36,823 nt of DNA from an uncultured cyanobacterium. Its GTDB lineage: Bacteria; Cyanobacteriota; Cyanobacteriia; Cyanobacteriales; Chroococcidiopsidaceae. A model generated the notes under the pieces. That model was not told where the DNA came from, did no database searches, and was given only the letters and a program-made list of their open reading frames with translations. The stretch is from positions 1 through 36,823 of the forward strand of contig CAMIFA010000031.1 in NCBI GenBank assembly GCA_946221495.1, given 5' to 3'. Shown one piece after another: positions 1 through 8,728 of the stretch. Numbering within the stretch: position 1 is the first letter of the stretch; each line of letters begins with the position of its first letter. The translations under genes were made by a program, and so were the position numbers.

Positions 1-102
1 TCACTATTAAGCATTTAAAGTGAAGACAGCCAAAGGAGTAATTCTTTTGGATAACTTTCTACAAATAAAAGTAAATAAAATTTTAAAACTCTTTAACTTG
101 TT

Positions 103-1101
103 ATGCCTAGCAATACCTTTCAAAGCAATAAATGTGAAGCAATAAGGAAAAATCAATACGAAGACCTTTCTATTTTAGTAGTCAAACTCAAGAACCGTAT
201 TTGGAACTTAGGTATTCCATCTTGGCTATTTGGTATCACTGACAGAAGTGTTGCTTCATTTGCTGATGGTTATTTATCAGCAATAGAACTTTTCCAAATA
301 ATTACAGCTTCTTTTCTATTTTTGAGTTGGCTATATTTGAAGCCAGAAGAAAGCTTGAATACTAGTAATGTAGATGAGATTCAAAGTTACTGGTCTGAGT
401 CAAATCTTCACCAAGATGAAGTATATTTATCTACAGTTAAGGGCAGAATGTTTGAGTTGCAAGAGCAACATATGATTAGTCAAGAATATATTTTGCCTTT
501 TCCTTATATCTGCCAAATATATCATTTGTTAAACTTAAAACATTTGGAATCAATTCATAACTTTAGCCTCAATAATTTAAAGGTTATTACAGTTAGCCAT
601 TTTCAGCCTACTGTGAGGGGAGGAATGATTAAATTTCAAACAATTTTAGATTCTCCCGTCAATGCTTTGAGAATTTGGAGGCAACCAATAGTTGAAGTAG
701 GATTAATCTTGCATACTCCCTATACTGTAGAACTGAGAATTCCGGTTTATAATAATAAAACTATAACTGTGATTTTTAATGCTTTACCTCTAAGCAATAC
801 AGAGCATAAGTTATTTATAGATATTTATAGCAATTTAGATTGGCCCAAACCATTATTACAACTCCTCCTACATTTTGCTTCTTGTTTAACTCTTTTTGAA
901 GATTTGCCATATTTACATAAACTAACTGAAAGAAATATGGCTCATTCACTCAACTTAAGTAAGTCAAATCACGAAACAATGTGGCTTTTTAAAAGATTCG
1001 TTGATTTATATGGTTCACAAATAAAACCTGCTCAATCAACTAAGCTTATTGCAGCAGGGATGGATGATACAGATGATCAGGCGATCGCCACAGAAACCTA
1101 A
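103..1101 (+). CDS. Hypothetical protein, 332 aa
   Basis: I do not recognise this protein. It runs from an ATG to TAA as an open frame clearly richer in A+T than its neighbours. There is no N-terminal signal peptide. A hydrophobic stretch at about residues 77-98 (ends in SFLFLSWLYLK) could be one membrane segment or a buried helix. The remainder looks like a mixed alpha/beta soluble protein, with a polar acidic tail containing DDTDDQ. No catalytic motif is evident. A HIP1 octamer lies at the extreme 3' end of the gene, so it has probably resided in a cyanobacterial genome for some time. It converges on the malic enzyme gene across a likely shared terminator. The ORF is sound; the function is unknown. 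Confidence 0.7.
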   Translation: MPSNTFQSNKCEAIRKNQYEDLSILVVKLKNRIWNLGIPSWLFGITDRSVASFADGYLSAIELFQIITASFLFLSWLYLKPEESLNTSNVDEIQSYWSESNLHQDEVYLSTVKGRMFELQEQHMISQEYILPFPYICQIYHLLNLKHLESIHNFSLNNLKVITVSHFQPTVRGGMIKFQTILDSPVNALRIWRQPIVEVGLILHTPYTVELRIPVYNNKTITVIFNALPLSNTEHKLFIDIYSNLDWPKPLLQLLLHFASCLTLFEDLPYLHKLTERNMAHSLNLSKSNHETMWLFKRFVDLYGSQIKPAQSTKLIAAGMDDTDDQAIATET

Positions 1102-1130
1102 AAAAGCAGACACTTTGGCAGCAGGTTAAT

Positions 1131-1167
1131 AGGGGAAAAGAGTAAGAAATATTAGCCTTTTACCCCT
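1131..1167. terminator. Probable bidirectional terminator hairpin between convergent genes
   Basis: AGGGGAAAAG (1131-1140) is nearly complementary to CTTTTACCCCT (1157-1167), giving a 10-bp stem with one bulge and a loop of about 16 nt. It lies in the 89-bp gap between the convergent 332-aa gene and the malic enzyme gene. The U-tract is weak on the plus side, so the call rests on structure and position. Confidence 0.45.
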
Positions 1168-1190
1168 GAAAACCTATTTTTACCAGAAGT

Positions 1191-2582
1191 CTAGTTACGA
1201 GCAATACCTTCTTGACGCGCTGCTTGTTGTACAGCACCAGCAACAGCAGGTGCAACTCGCGGATCAAACACGGAAGGAATAATATGTTCGCGGTTAAGAT
1301 CAGAGGACTTAACTAAGGAAGCGATCGCCTGAGCGGCTTCTAAATACATAGTTGTCGTAATTGTGCTGGCGCGACAGTCTAAAGCACCGCGAAACACGCC
1401 TGGGAAGGCTAAAACATTATTAATTTGATTTGGGTAATCACTACGTCCAGTAGCCATAACAGCTACATCATTTTTTACTAATTCTGGTTGAATTTCTGGA
1501 ATTGGATTTGCCATTGCAAACACTATTGCATCTTTCGCCATCGAGCGCACCATCTCTGGCGTAAGCACACCAGGAGCGCTGACACCAATAAAAACATCTG
1601 CGCCGCCAAGCGCTCCGGCTAAGGAACCCATTTGACTAACAGCAAATTCTAGTTTTTCGGCGGTTAAATCAGAGCGTCCGGTTGAGAGAATCCCTTTAGA
1701 ATCGCACATCCAGATTTTTTCTGCTCCTGCTTTACGTAGTAACCGCGCGATCGCTACGCCAGCAGCGCCAGCACCGTTAATTACAATTCGGGCTTGCGGT
1801 AGCGATTTATTTACAAGTTTAAGAGCATTTAGTAACGCTGCTAAAGTGACAATTGCTGTCCCGTGTTGATCATCGTGAAAAACCGGAATATCTAACTGTT
1901 CGCGCAGCAATTTTTCAATTTCAAAGCAACGCGGAGCAGCAATATCTTCTAAATTCACACCGCCAAAAACGGGGGCAATTTGTTTAACAGTTTCCACAAT
2001 TGTCTGTGTGTCTTGAGTAGCAAGACAGATGGGAAAGGCATCAAGGGCAGCAAATTCTTTGAACAACATTGCTTTACCCTCCATTACAGGCATTGCCGCC
2101 GCCGCGCCGAGATTTCCTAATCCCAAAACGGCACTGCCATCGGTAACAATCGCAACAGTATTTTGCTTAATAGTTAAGTTATATACTTGCTCTGGGTCTT
2201 GAGCGATCGCCGTACAAATGCGACCGACTCCTGGCGTATAAGCCATTGCTAGATCGGACACACTTTTGAGTCCAATTTTGCTAACAATGCTGATTTTGCC
2301 GCCACGATGTAAATTAAATGTGCGATCGTAGACATTAATTACTTTAATATCTGGCAAAGCTTTTACCGCTTGGGCGATCGTTTCCGCGTGTTCTGTACTA
2401 GCGGCATCTACAGTGATGTCACGGATGGAAATTTTGCGGTTCTGCTCGATTAAATCAATTTGACCGAGATTGCCACCACTATTTGCGATCGCGTGTGTGA
2501 CGCTTGCTAACATACCGACACGATTGGGAATTTCCAAGCGCAGCGTCAAACTAAAGCTAGAGTTAGGAGTCAGTTCTACCAT
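1191..2582 (-). CDS. ACT-domain malic enzyme (malate dehydrogenase, decarboxylating)
   Basis: This enzyme oxidatively decarboxylates malate to pyruvate with reduction of NAD(P). Length is 463 aa. Residues about 10-85 form an ACT domain (LRLEIPNRVGMLASVTHAI), a ligand-binding regulatory module. The malic N-terminal domain follows, with AYTPGVGRIC and VTDGSAVLGLGNLG, then DIPVFHDDQHGTAIV, which holds metal- and substrate-binding acidic residues. The Rossmann domain carries GAGAAG at about 270-275. The size and ACT fusion match the short bacterial malic enzymes of cyanobacteria. NAD versus NADP preference cannot be read reliably here. It is transcribed away from the ppc side, so its promoter shares the 2583-2766 gap with the small gene upstream of ppc. 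The opposite carboxylating reaction, PEP carboxylase, lies 500 bp away. Confidence 0.93.
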   Translation of the reverse strand: MVELTPNSSFSLTLRLEIPNRVGMLASVTHAIANSGGNLGQIDLIEQNRKISIRDITVDAASTEHAETIAQAVKALPDIKVINVYDRTFNLHRGGKISIVSKIGLKSVSDLAMAYTPGVGRICTAIAQDPEQVYNLTIKQNTVAIVTDGSAVLGLGNLGAAAAMPVMEGKAMLFKEFAALDAFPICLATQDTQTIVETVKQIAPVFGGVNLEDIAAPRCFEIEKLLREQLDIPVFHDDQHGTAIVTLAALLNALKLVNKSLPQARIVINGAGAAGVAIARLLRKAGAEKIWMCDSKGILSTGRSDLTAEKLEFAVSQMGSLAGALGGADVFIGVSAPGVLTPEMVRSMAKDAIVFAMANPIPEIQPELVKNDVAVMATGRSDYPNQINNVLAFPGVFRGALDCRASTITTTMYLEAAQAIASLVKSSDLNREHIIPSVFDPRVAPAVAGAVQQAARQEGIARN

Positions 2583-2766
2583 ACCAAGTAACGCGATTCT
2601 CTTCTAAGGAGTCAGAGCTTATACCAATAAACATTAAATTGACACAAATCGCCAAATTAAACGGTATGTTGTAATTCATCTAGGCTACGTTTATTTCGGA
2701 ATTTGCCGCAAAATTGAATTATGTTCTACTTCTAAACCGTGCTTACAACTCGTACAAAAAGTAACA
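2583..2766. promoter_or_regulatory. Divergent promoter region between malic enzyme and the 77-aa gene
   Basis: This 184-bp AT-rich gap separates divergent genes and must hold both promoters. On the plus strand TTGACA at 2639-2644 is a good -35 candidate, but the possible -10 elements around 2662-2670 are poor, so exact start points are not claimed. I saw no convincing GTA-N8-TAC NtcA site. Confidence 0.35.
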
Positions 2767-3000
2767 ATGACATATTCTACTAGCCAAAAATCCTCAGACA
2801 GTGGCATAAATTTAATTTTCTTCAATATTCCCCAAGATGTCCTGTTACAGCTCTCAACTGTAGCAGTGCTAACGGCTCTAGTGGGAGGTAAAGCATTTTC
2901 CGAGACTTTACAAGCTATTAGTCAAGCAAGTGAAGAAATTTTTCGGGGCGATCGCCTCCCCGTTTTGCCGTTTCCTGACGAAACAAATTTTGTGGAATAG
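2767..3000 (+). CDS. Small hypothetical protein, 77 aa
   Basis: I do not recognise a named family. The protein opens with a polar Ser/Thr-rich leader (to about residue 14). A hydrophobic middle follows (about 15-42, including LLQLSTVAVLTALVGGKA) that could be one membrane or amphipathic helix, then an acidic tail ending in FPDETNFVE. It starts at ATG 2767 in a region without overlapping frames, and a HIP1-type GCGATCGC lies within the coding sequence. It precedes ppc by 84 bp on the same strand, so the two may be cotranscribed. A role linked to PEP carboxylase is only a guess from position. Confidence 0.6.
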   Translation: MTYSTSQKSSDSGINLIFFNIPQDVLLQLSTVAVLTALVGGKAFSETLQAISQASEEIFRGDRLPVLPFPDETNFVE

Positions 3001-3084
3001 CAACACATTGTTGCTTGTGCAACCACTTAAAGTTGAGTTAAACCCTAAAATTATCCATTATTCCTGCCTACCCCAACAGACACT

Positions 3085-6000
3085 ATGAGTTCGCTCCTCC
3101 ACTCGTCCACTGAGGCATTAACTGTTAAGTCCCCGTTGGATCTATTCTTGCGCCAACGCCTCCAAATAGTGGAGGACTTGTGGGAGTCTGTGATCCAGCA
3201 AGAATGTGGTCAAAATCTGGTAAATCTCTTAGGGCAGTTACGCGACTTGTGTTCCCCAGAAGGGCAAGCCACAAACGAAAAAGCATCGGAAGTTATTAGG
3301 TTAATTTCTCAACTTGATCTCAACGAAGCAATTCGAGCAGCTCGCGCCTTTGCTTTGTATTTTCAGCTAATTAACTTAGTCGAGCAGCACTACGAACAGC
3401 GCGAACAACTGACTCGTAGTTTAGAACACACGCCACTAGAAGAGCTTACCAACCTCCCTTTTAGTCACCATCCTGACTTAGAGCAGGAAGTTCCTCTTAA
3501 CGGCACACCAGGAGCAGAGTTATTAGAAAAAAACTGGCAAGCTATAAACACCGAGCGCCAAAACAGAGGTACGTTCCCTGCCTTGTTTCCGCATCTGCAC
3601 AAAATGAATGTGCCACCGCAGCAAATCCAGAGATTAATTGATCAACTCGATGTCCGGCTAGTGTTTACAGCTCACCCAACAGAAATTGTCCGTCCTACTA
3701 TCCGCGACAAGCAGCGCCGGATGGCTAAACTTCTACAACAACTAGATCAACTAGAGGAAGGAAAAACTAACAACGGTACAACATCCTGGGAGGCGGCAGG
3801 ATTACGCGAACAATTGCTAGAAGAAATTCGTCTGTGGTGGCGCACAGATGAACTACATCAGTTCAAGCCCGCAGTTTTAGATGAAGTAGAATATGCCCTC
3901 CACTATTTTCAGGAAGTTTTATTTGAGGGAATTCCCCAACTTTATCAGAGGTTAAAGCACTCCCTCGCTACTAGCTTTCCGCGACTAAATCCGCCGAAAA
4001 ATAACTTCTGTAAGTTTGGCTCTTGGGTAGGAGCAGATCGCGATGGTAATCCCTCGGTAACATCGCAAGTGACATGGCAAACAGCCTGCTATCAGCGTCA
4101 AATAGTTCTAGAAAAGTATATCCAGTCAGTGAAGCGGTTGATTGACCTTTTGAGTTTATCGCTGCATTGGAGTGATATTTTCCCAGATTTACTAGAATCT
4201 CTAGAGCAGGATCAGTCGCAATTAAGCGAAGTTTATGAAGCATTAGCACTGCGTTATCGCCAAGAACCGTATCGACTGAAGCTGTCTTATATCTTAAAGC
4301 GGTTGGAAAATACCCGCGATCGCAACACTTATCTTTACAACAGCGTCGAGAAACTAGAAATACCAGAAAGTAACACTAAAGCAATTTATCGATCAGGCGC
4401 AGAATTTTTGGCAGAACTACGACTGATTCAGCATAATCTCACAGAAACAGGTTTAAGTTGCCGCGAACTAGAAAATTTAATCTGCCAAGTAGAGATTTAT
4501 GACTTTCACCTAGCTCACCTCGATATTCGCCAAGAGTCTTCACGCCACGCTGATGCTTGGAATGAAATTCTGGAATATCTGCAAATTTTGCCCAAAGCGT
4601 ATCATGAGCTATCGGAAGCAGAGCGCGTCGACTGGTTAACAACGGAACTGAAAACTCGCCGTCCGTTAATTCCAGCAGAGTTACCATTTTCCGAACAAAC
4701 AAATGAATTGATCAAAACTTTCCGCGTGGTGCGATCGCTGCAACAAGAGTTTAGCCCCAGCATCTGCCAAACTTACATTATCAGCATGAGCCGCGAACTC
4801 AGCGACCTTTTAGAAGTGTTGCTGTTCGCCAAGGAAGCAGGACTTTACGATCCCGCTACCCAAAGTGGCACTCTCCAAGTCGTTCCTTTATTTGAAACTG
4901 TGGAAGACTTGCTACACGCTCCCTCAGTGATGCAAAAGCTGTTTTCCCTCCCGCTCTATCGCTCTTTACTTGCGGCGCACACTTCACCTTTCAACCCTGA
5001 CTTGCAAGAAGTGATGTTGGGCTACTCGGATAGTAATAAAGACTCTGGGTTTTTAAGCAGTAACTGGGAAATTCATAAAGCTCAAAAAGCACTCCAAGAA
5101 ATAGCTGAGAAATTTGGTGTCAATTTGCGAATTTTTCACGGACGCGGTGGCTCGGTAGGTCGTGGTGGTGGCCCAGCTTATGAAGCGATTTTGGCACAAC
5201 CTGGTCATAGTATCAATGGGCGGATCAAAATTACCGAACAAGGAGAAGTGTTAGCCTCCAAATACTCGTTGCCTCAGTTAGCGATTTACAACCTAGAAAC
5301 CATCACGACAGCAGTTATTGAAGCTAGCCTTTTAGGAACTGGCTTTGATAATATTCAATCTTGGAACGAGATTATGGAAGAATTATCAGCGCGATCGCGG
5401 CGACATTATCGCGCTTTGATTTACGAGCAGCCAGATTTCATTGACTTCTTCCATCAAGTTACGCCCATCGATGAAATTAGCCAATTACAAATTAGCTCTC
5501 GTCCGGCTCGTCGTCAGGGAGGAAAAAAAGATTTAAGCTCTCTTAGGGCAATTCCTTGGGTGTTTAGCTGGACACAAACGCGCTTTCTGCTGCCTTCTTG
5601 GTACGGTGTTGGCACAGCTTTACAGGAATTTGTCAACGAGGAACCAGAGGAACACCTAAAGTTGCTGCGCTACTTCTATCTAAAATGGCCATTCTTTAAA
5701 ATGGTGATTTCCAAAGCAGAAATGACTTTGGCAAAAGTAGATATCCAGATGGCAGAACACTACGTGCAGGAATTGTCAAAACCCGAAGATATAACTCGCT
5801 GTGAGCGTGTTTTTGAGCAAATCGCTAACGAATATTATCTTACCCGTAACTTGGTGTTAACGATAACTGGTCATAAACGACTTCTAGATGGCGATCCCGT
5901 ACTTCAGCAATCTGTACAGTTACGCAATGGCACAATTGTCCCGCTAGGGTTCTTACAAGTTTCCCTGTTAAAACGGTTACGCCAGTGCGGTGTTAATGCA

Positions 6001-6102
6001 ACCTCTGGTGTGATTCATTCTCGTTACAGCAAGGGTGAGTTGCTACGCGGAGCTTTATTAACGATTAATGGTATTGCGGCGGGAATGCGAAATACGGGGT
6101 GA
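3085..6102 (+). CDS. ppc: Phosphoenolpyruvate carboxylase
   Basis: PEP carboxylase adds bicarbonate to phosphoenolpyruvate, giving oxaloacetate, the main anaplerotic carbon entry in cyanobacteria. The 1005-aa protein has the usual cyanobacterial length. Visible motifs in order are FTAHPTEIVRPT with catalytic His197, GSWVGADRDGNPSVT, LDIRQESSRH, MLGYSDSNKDSGF, the glycine-rich FHGRGGSVGRGGGP loop with His685 and Arg687, and the conserved C-terminal RNTG end. The plant-type N-terminal phosphorylation serine context is not evident, so control is probably allosteric, as is usual for bacterial enzymes (family knowledge). The start ATG at 3085 follows CAGACACT with no strong ribosome binding site. 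The gene follows the 77-aa ORF and lies opposite malic enzyme. No frameshift or missing catalytic residue was seen. Confidence 0.97.
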   Translation: MSSLLHSSTEALTVKSPLDLFLRQRLQIVEDLWESVIQQECGQNLVNLLGQLRDLCSPEGQATNEKASEVIRLISQLDLNEAIRAARAFALYFQLINLVEQHYEQREQLTRSLEHTPLEELTNLPFSHHPDLEQEVPLNGTPGAELLEKNWQAINTERQNRGTFPALFPHLHKMNVPPQQIQRLIDQLDVRLVFTAHPTEIVRPTIRDKQRRMAKLLQQLDQLEEGKTNNGTTSWEAAGLREQLLEEIRLWWRTDELHQFKPAVLDEVEYALHYFQEVLFEGIPQLYQRLKHSLATSFPRLNPPKNNFCKFGSWVGADRDGNPSVTSQVTWQTACYQRQIVLEKYIQSVKRLIDLLSLSLHWSDIFPDLLESLEQDQSQLSEVYEALALRYRQEPYRLKLSYILKRLENTRDRNTYLYNSVEKLEIPESNTKAIYRSGAEFLAELRLIQHNLTETGLSCRELENLICQVEIYDFHLAHLDIRQESSRHADAWNEILEYLQILPKAYHELSEAERVDWLTTELKTRRPLIPAELPFSEQTNELIKTFRVVRSLQQEFSPSICQTYIISMSRELSDLLEVLLFAKEAGLYDPATQSGTLQVVPLFETVEDLLHAPSVMQKLFSLPLYRSLLAAHTSPFNPDLQEVMLGYSDSNKDSGFLSSNWEIHKAQKALQEIAEKFGVNLRIFHGRGGSVGRGGGPAYEAILAQPGHSINGRIKITEQGEVLASKYSLPQLAIYNLETITTAVIEASLLGTGFDNIQSWNEIMEELSARSRRHYRALIYEQPDFIDFFHQVTPIDEISQLQISSRPARRQGGKKDLSSLRAIPWVFSWTQTRFLLPSWYGVGTALQEFVNEEPEEHLKLLRYFYLKWPFFKMVISKAEMTLAKVDIQMAEHYVQELSKPEDITRCERVFEQIANEYYLTRNLVLTITGHKRLLDGDPVLQQSVQLRNGTIVPLGFLQVSLLKRLRQCGVNATSGVIHSRYSKGELLRGALLTINGIAAGMRNTG

Positions 6103-6190
6103 GGTGTTAGCAGATCAGCTCTTTTGTTTGACTTCTCTATGCATTAAAAAAAGTAGCAGAGACTATGATTGTGGATAGCTCTGAAATTAA

Positions 6191-6221
6191 AAGCTGAAGG
6201 CTGAAGGCTGAGGGCTGATAG
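6191..6221. repeat. Tandem heptamer repeat (STRR), GGCTGAA type
   Basis: Between ppc and the next gene the sequence AGCTGAAGGCTGAAGGCTGA runs on into GGGCTGATAGC. It is built of 7-bp units close to GGCTGAA. Such short tandemly repeated repetitive sequences are typical of filamentous and some unicellular cyanobacteria. It lies 8 bp upstream of the ATG at 6229, so copy-number change could alter that gene's leader. Confidence 0.7.
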
Positions 6222-6228
6222 CTAAAAT

Positions 6229-6762
6229 ATGAGCAAGCGGCGGCGACGAAAACGAATTCTGATTTGTACTTTTGCGGCACTCACATCAGGAATTTTGAGT
6301 TCTTACATTGGTGGGCAAATTAGCTTGAAAGTCCATAGCCAAAAATGCCAAACTCAACCTTGGGGGTTGCAGACTATATGCAATGCCTGGGTTGCGCCAG
6401 GAGCAATTTGGCAAGGTAGTACAACCGGGCTATGGCTAGGAATACTCTTAGGGGCGCTTGTAAGTGGTTTGGCGACACGCGATCGCCTGATCGCCTCTAC
6501 TAGTGACTTGGCTGGACAAAAGCTAACAGAGGCTATCTCACTTTGTGCTGATGAATTGGAGTTAACACCTGAACAAAGAGAAGTATTGCGCTCTTTTTTA
6601 GTCTTGCTAGTCTTGAAATTAAGTAGTTCAAATCATACCCCTGATGCGGAAGCGGATACACTTTCTTTAGAGCAGTTGCAACGTCTAGTAGCAATAGCAA
6701 AGCAACAGTCATTGAACAAACCCGACTTAATAGCAGAAATACATCAGGTGTTATTGAAATAA
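6229..6762 (+). CDS. Hypothetical inner-membrane protein, 177 aa
   Basis: No named family is recognised. A very basic start (MSKRRRRKR) precedes a first hydrophobic segment at about 10-33. A short loop with two cysteines follows (KCQTQPWGLQTICNAW), then a second hydrophobic segment at about 62-82 (GLWLGILLGALVSGLA). The C-terminal 95 residues are soluble and helical, with leucine-rich stretches. The positive-inside rule predicts both termini in the cytoplasm with the cysteine-containing loop outside, where a disulfide could form. It starts directly after the GGCTGAA repeat and stands alone between ppc and the 99-aa gene. The coding call is good; the function is unknown. Confidence 0.7.
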   Translation: MSKRRRRKRILICTFAALTSGILSSYIGGQISLKVHSQKCQTQPWGLQTICNAWVAPGAIWQGSTTGLWLGILLGALVSGLATRDRLIASTSDLAGQKLTEAISLCADELELTPEQREVLRSFLVLLVLKLSSSNHTPDAEADTLSLEQLQRLVAIAKQQSLNKPDLIAEIHQVLLK

Positions 6763-6946
6763 AGCTGCTGATTTAGTTGAAAGCTTTCAGCCAGGATTAG
6801 CAGTTAGCTTGAAGAAATTTAATCAGATCACGCTTGTTGATTACTTTTTGCGGGTTTAATTTCTTATTCACGCTTTTAAATGCTTTATCTGGGAGTGTCC
6901 TGATGCCTGGTAGAATGCACCCGTAGAGTTTTTCCAGATAGAACTA

Positions 6947-7246
6947 ATGCCCTCTGATAACCCAGGTACTCAAACAACAGGCGCTGATGCTATAGATCAA
7001 GCGATCGCTGCTGGTGTTGACTTCGATGGTTCCCCAATTCCAAACGCCAAGCTAGAACTGTACCGTAAAGTAATGGCAATAGAAGCAGGCAGACAACGTA
7101 GCGGCGTATCAAATACAATGCGATCGCGTATTGTGCGGATTGGCGCTAAACATATTTCCCAGTCGGAACTTAACCAGATGTTGCTTGATGCTGATTTTGC
7201 GCCGCTTAAAGATAAAGAAATTGCCTTTTACTACAGTGGTAAGTAG
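6947..7246 (+). CDS. Conserved cyanobacterial small protein, DUF4090-like, 99 aa
   Basis: A 99-residue soluble protein without signal or membrane segments. It resembles the DUF4090 family as I remember it, a cyanobacterium-restricted family of about this size, through segments such as TTGADAIDQAI, GVDFDGSPIP, EAGRQRSGVSNTMRSR and IGAKHISQSELN. The recall is from memory and could not be searched. The function is unknown in the family. A possible -10 box TAGAAT lies at 6911-6916, giving a short leader before the ATG. It appears to be a single-gene unit, with about 160 bp to carA. Confidence 0.75.
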   Translation: MPSDNPGTQTTGADAIDQAIAAGVDFDGSPIPNAKLELYRKVMAIEAGRQRSGVSNTMRSRIVRIGAKHISQSELNQMLLDADFAPLKDKEIAFYYSGK

Positions 7247-7409
7247 TCGTTAGAGAGTGCTTTTAGTTCAAATAGCAACTAATGACTCTTTAAAGAGCGG
7301 AAATGCGATCGCACCTTTCTTACACAAAATGTAACCCAATAACTACAGGACTCAATTCAGTCATGGCATAATTACCCTGATGCCAGCAGCCTTTATATCT
7401 AAACTACCT

Positions 7410-8582
7410 ATGTCTGAAGCTAAACCAGCTTTGTTTGTCCTTGCAGATGGAACAGCTTATCGTGGTTGGTCTTTTGGCGCTACTGGAACCACGATTGGAG
7501 AAGTTGTTTTTAACACTGGGATGACAGGCTATCAAGAAGTGTTGACAGATCCAAGTTATTGTGGGCAGATAGTTCTTTTTACCTATCCAGAACTAGGTAA
7601 CACTGGTGTTAACCCAGAAGATGAAGAATCTAGCCATCCGCAAGTAAAAGGTGCGATCGCCCGTAACATTGCACCTCGTCCTAGCAACTGGCGCTCAACC
7701 GCTAGCTTGCCCGACTACCTCAAACAGCACAATATCCCAGGAATCTACGGCATCGATACCCGCGCTCTCACACGCAAAATCCGTGTTTCTGGAGCCATGA
7801 ATGGTGGGATTTCTACAGAAATTCTTGACGAAACTGAGTTACTAGAACTCATTTCAGCAGCTCCTAGTATGAAAGGGTTAAATCTCGTTAAAGAAGTCAC
7901 AACTAAGAGCGTATACGAGTGGTCAGACCCTACTACACCAGTTTGGGAATTTAAGCCAGATACCTCAGTTACTACTTCTCAATCGCTTACCGTTGTTGCC
8001 ATTGATTTTGGTGTCAAACGCAATATTCTGCGCCGATTAGCAAGTTACGGTTGCCGCGTTGTTGTCGTTCCTGCTAACACTCCACCGGCAGAAATTCTTA
8101 AGTACAAACCTGATGGGATTTTTCTTTCCAATGGTCCTGGCGATCCAGCTGCTGTCACTGAAGGCATTGAAACAACAAAAGCGTTGCTGAGTAGCCAGAA
8201 ACCAGTATTTGGTATCTGTATGGGACATCAAATTTTAGGAAGAGCATTAGGTGCGGAAACGTTCAAGCTCAAATTTGGTCATCGCGGCTTGAATCAGCCA
8301 GCTGGTTTAGAGCAACGAGTGGAAATTACTAGCCAAAACCATAGTTTTGCAATTGACCCAAATTCCTTACTGAATGCTGAAGTTGAAATTACCCATCTCA
8401 ACTTAAATGACCATACTGTCGCTGGTTTACGGCACAAATCTCTACCTTTATTTTCAGTACAGTATCACCCAGAGGCGAGTCCTGGTCCTCACGATGCCGA
8501 CTACCTATTTGAGCAGTTTGTCCAAGCGATGCAAGAGTCAAAAGAGGAGTTAAAAGCTATAAGGGAAAACCTAACAACTTAA
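7410..8582 (+). CDS. carA: Carbamoyl-phosphate synthase small (glutaminase) subunit
   Basis: CarA hydrolyses glutamine and channels ammonia to CarB for carbamoyl phosphate, which feeds arginine and pyrimidine synthesis. The N-terminal CPSase domain shows LVLADGT, TGTTIGEVVFNTGMTGYQE and YGIDTRALTRKIR. The C-terminal class I glutamine amidotransferase carries the nucleophile in FGICMGHQILG (Cys270 from this start) and QYHPEASPGPHD with the His-Glu pair. The frame is open from ATG 7380 (400 aa). I prefer ATG 7410 (390 aa) because family members begin just before PALFVLADGT; neither start has a clear ribosome binding site. No carB is in the window, which is common in cyanobacteria. Confidence 0.95.
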   Translation: MSEAKPALFVLADGTAYRGWSFGATGTTIGEVVFNTGMTGYQEVLTDPSYCGQIVLFTYPELGNTGVNPEDEESSHPQVKGAIARNIAPRPSNWRSTASLPDYLKQHNIPGIYGIDTRALTRKIRVSGAMNGGISTEILDETELLELISAAPSMKGLNLVKEVTTKSVYEWSDPTTPVWEFKPDTSVTTSQSLTVVAIDFGVKRNILRRLASYGCRVVVVPANTPPAEILKYKPDGIFLSNGPGDPAAVTEGIETTKALLSSQKPVFGICMGHQILGRALGAETFKLKFGHRGLNQPAGLEQRVEITSQNHSFAIDPNSLLNAEVEITHLNLNDHTVAGLRHKSLPLFSVQYHPEASPGPHDADYLFEQFVQAMQESKEELKAIRENLTT

Positions 8583-8714
8583 TAAAACCAGAGGCTAGAT
8601 CATAAGGATTCAAGTCTTTGTTATTCCCCTAGCTTTTTTATCTCCCTAATAGCTGTAGACAAGGTCTCGAAAAAAAATTTATACTTGAGCCTCGACTTTA
8701 ATAACAACGCAGCG

Positions 8715-8728
8715 AGGAGGGTATTATT
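8715..8728 (+). promoter_or_regulatory. Strong Shine-Dalgarno with ATT start codon for the STAS gene
   Basis: AGGAGG at 8715-8720 is a near-perfect ribosome binding site. Five bases on is ATT (8726-8728), in frame with the conserved STAS sequence. No ATG, GTG or TTG occurs in frame between the stop at 8702 and TTG 8810. This site decides the start of the next gene. Confidence 0.65.

Noticed and set aside
3971..4249. Antisense 92-codon frame within ppc
   Set aside because: The opposite strand encodes conserved PEP carboxylase residues continuously; the frame has no independent support.
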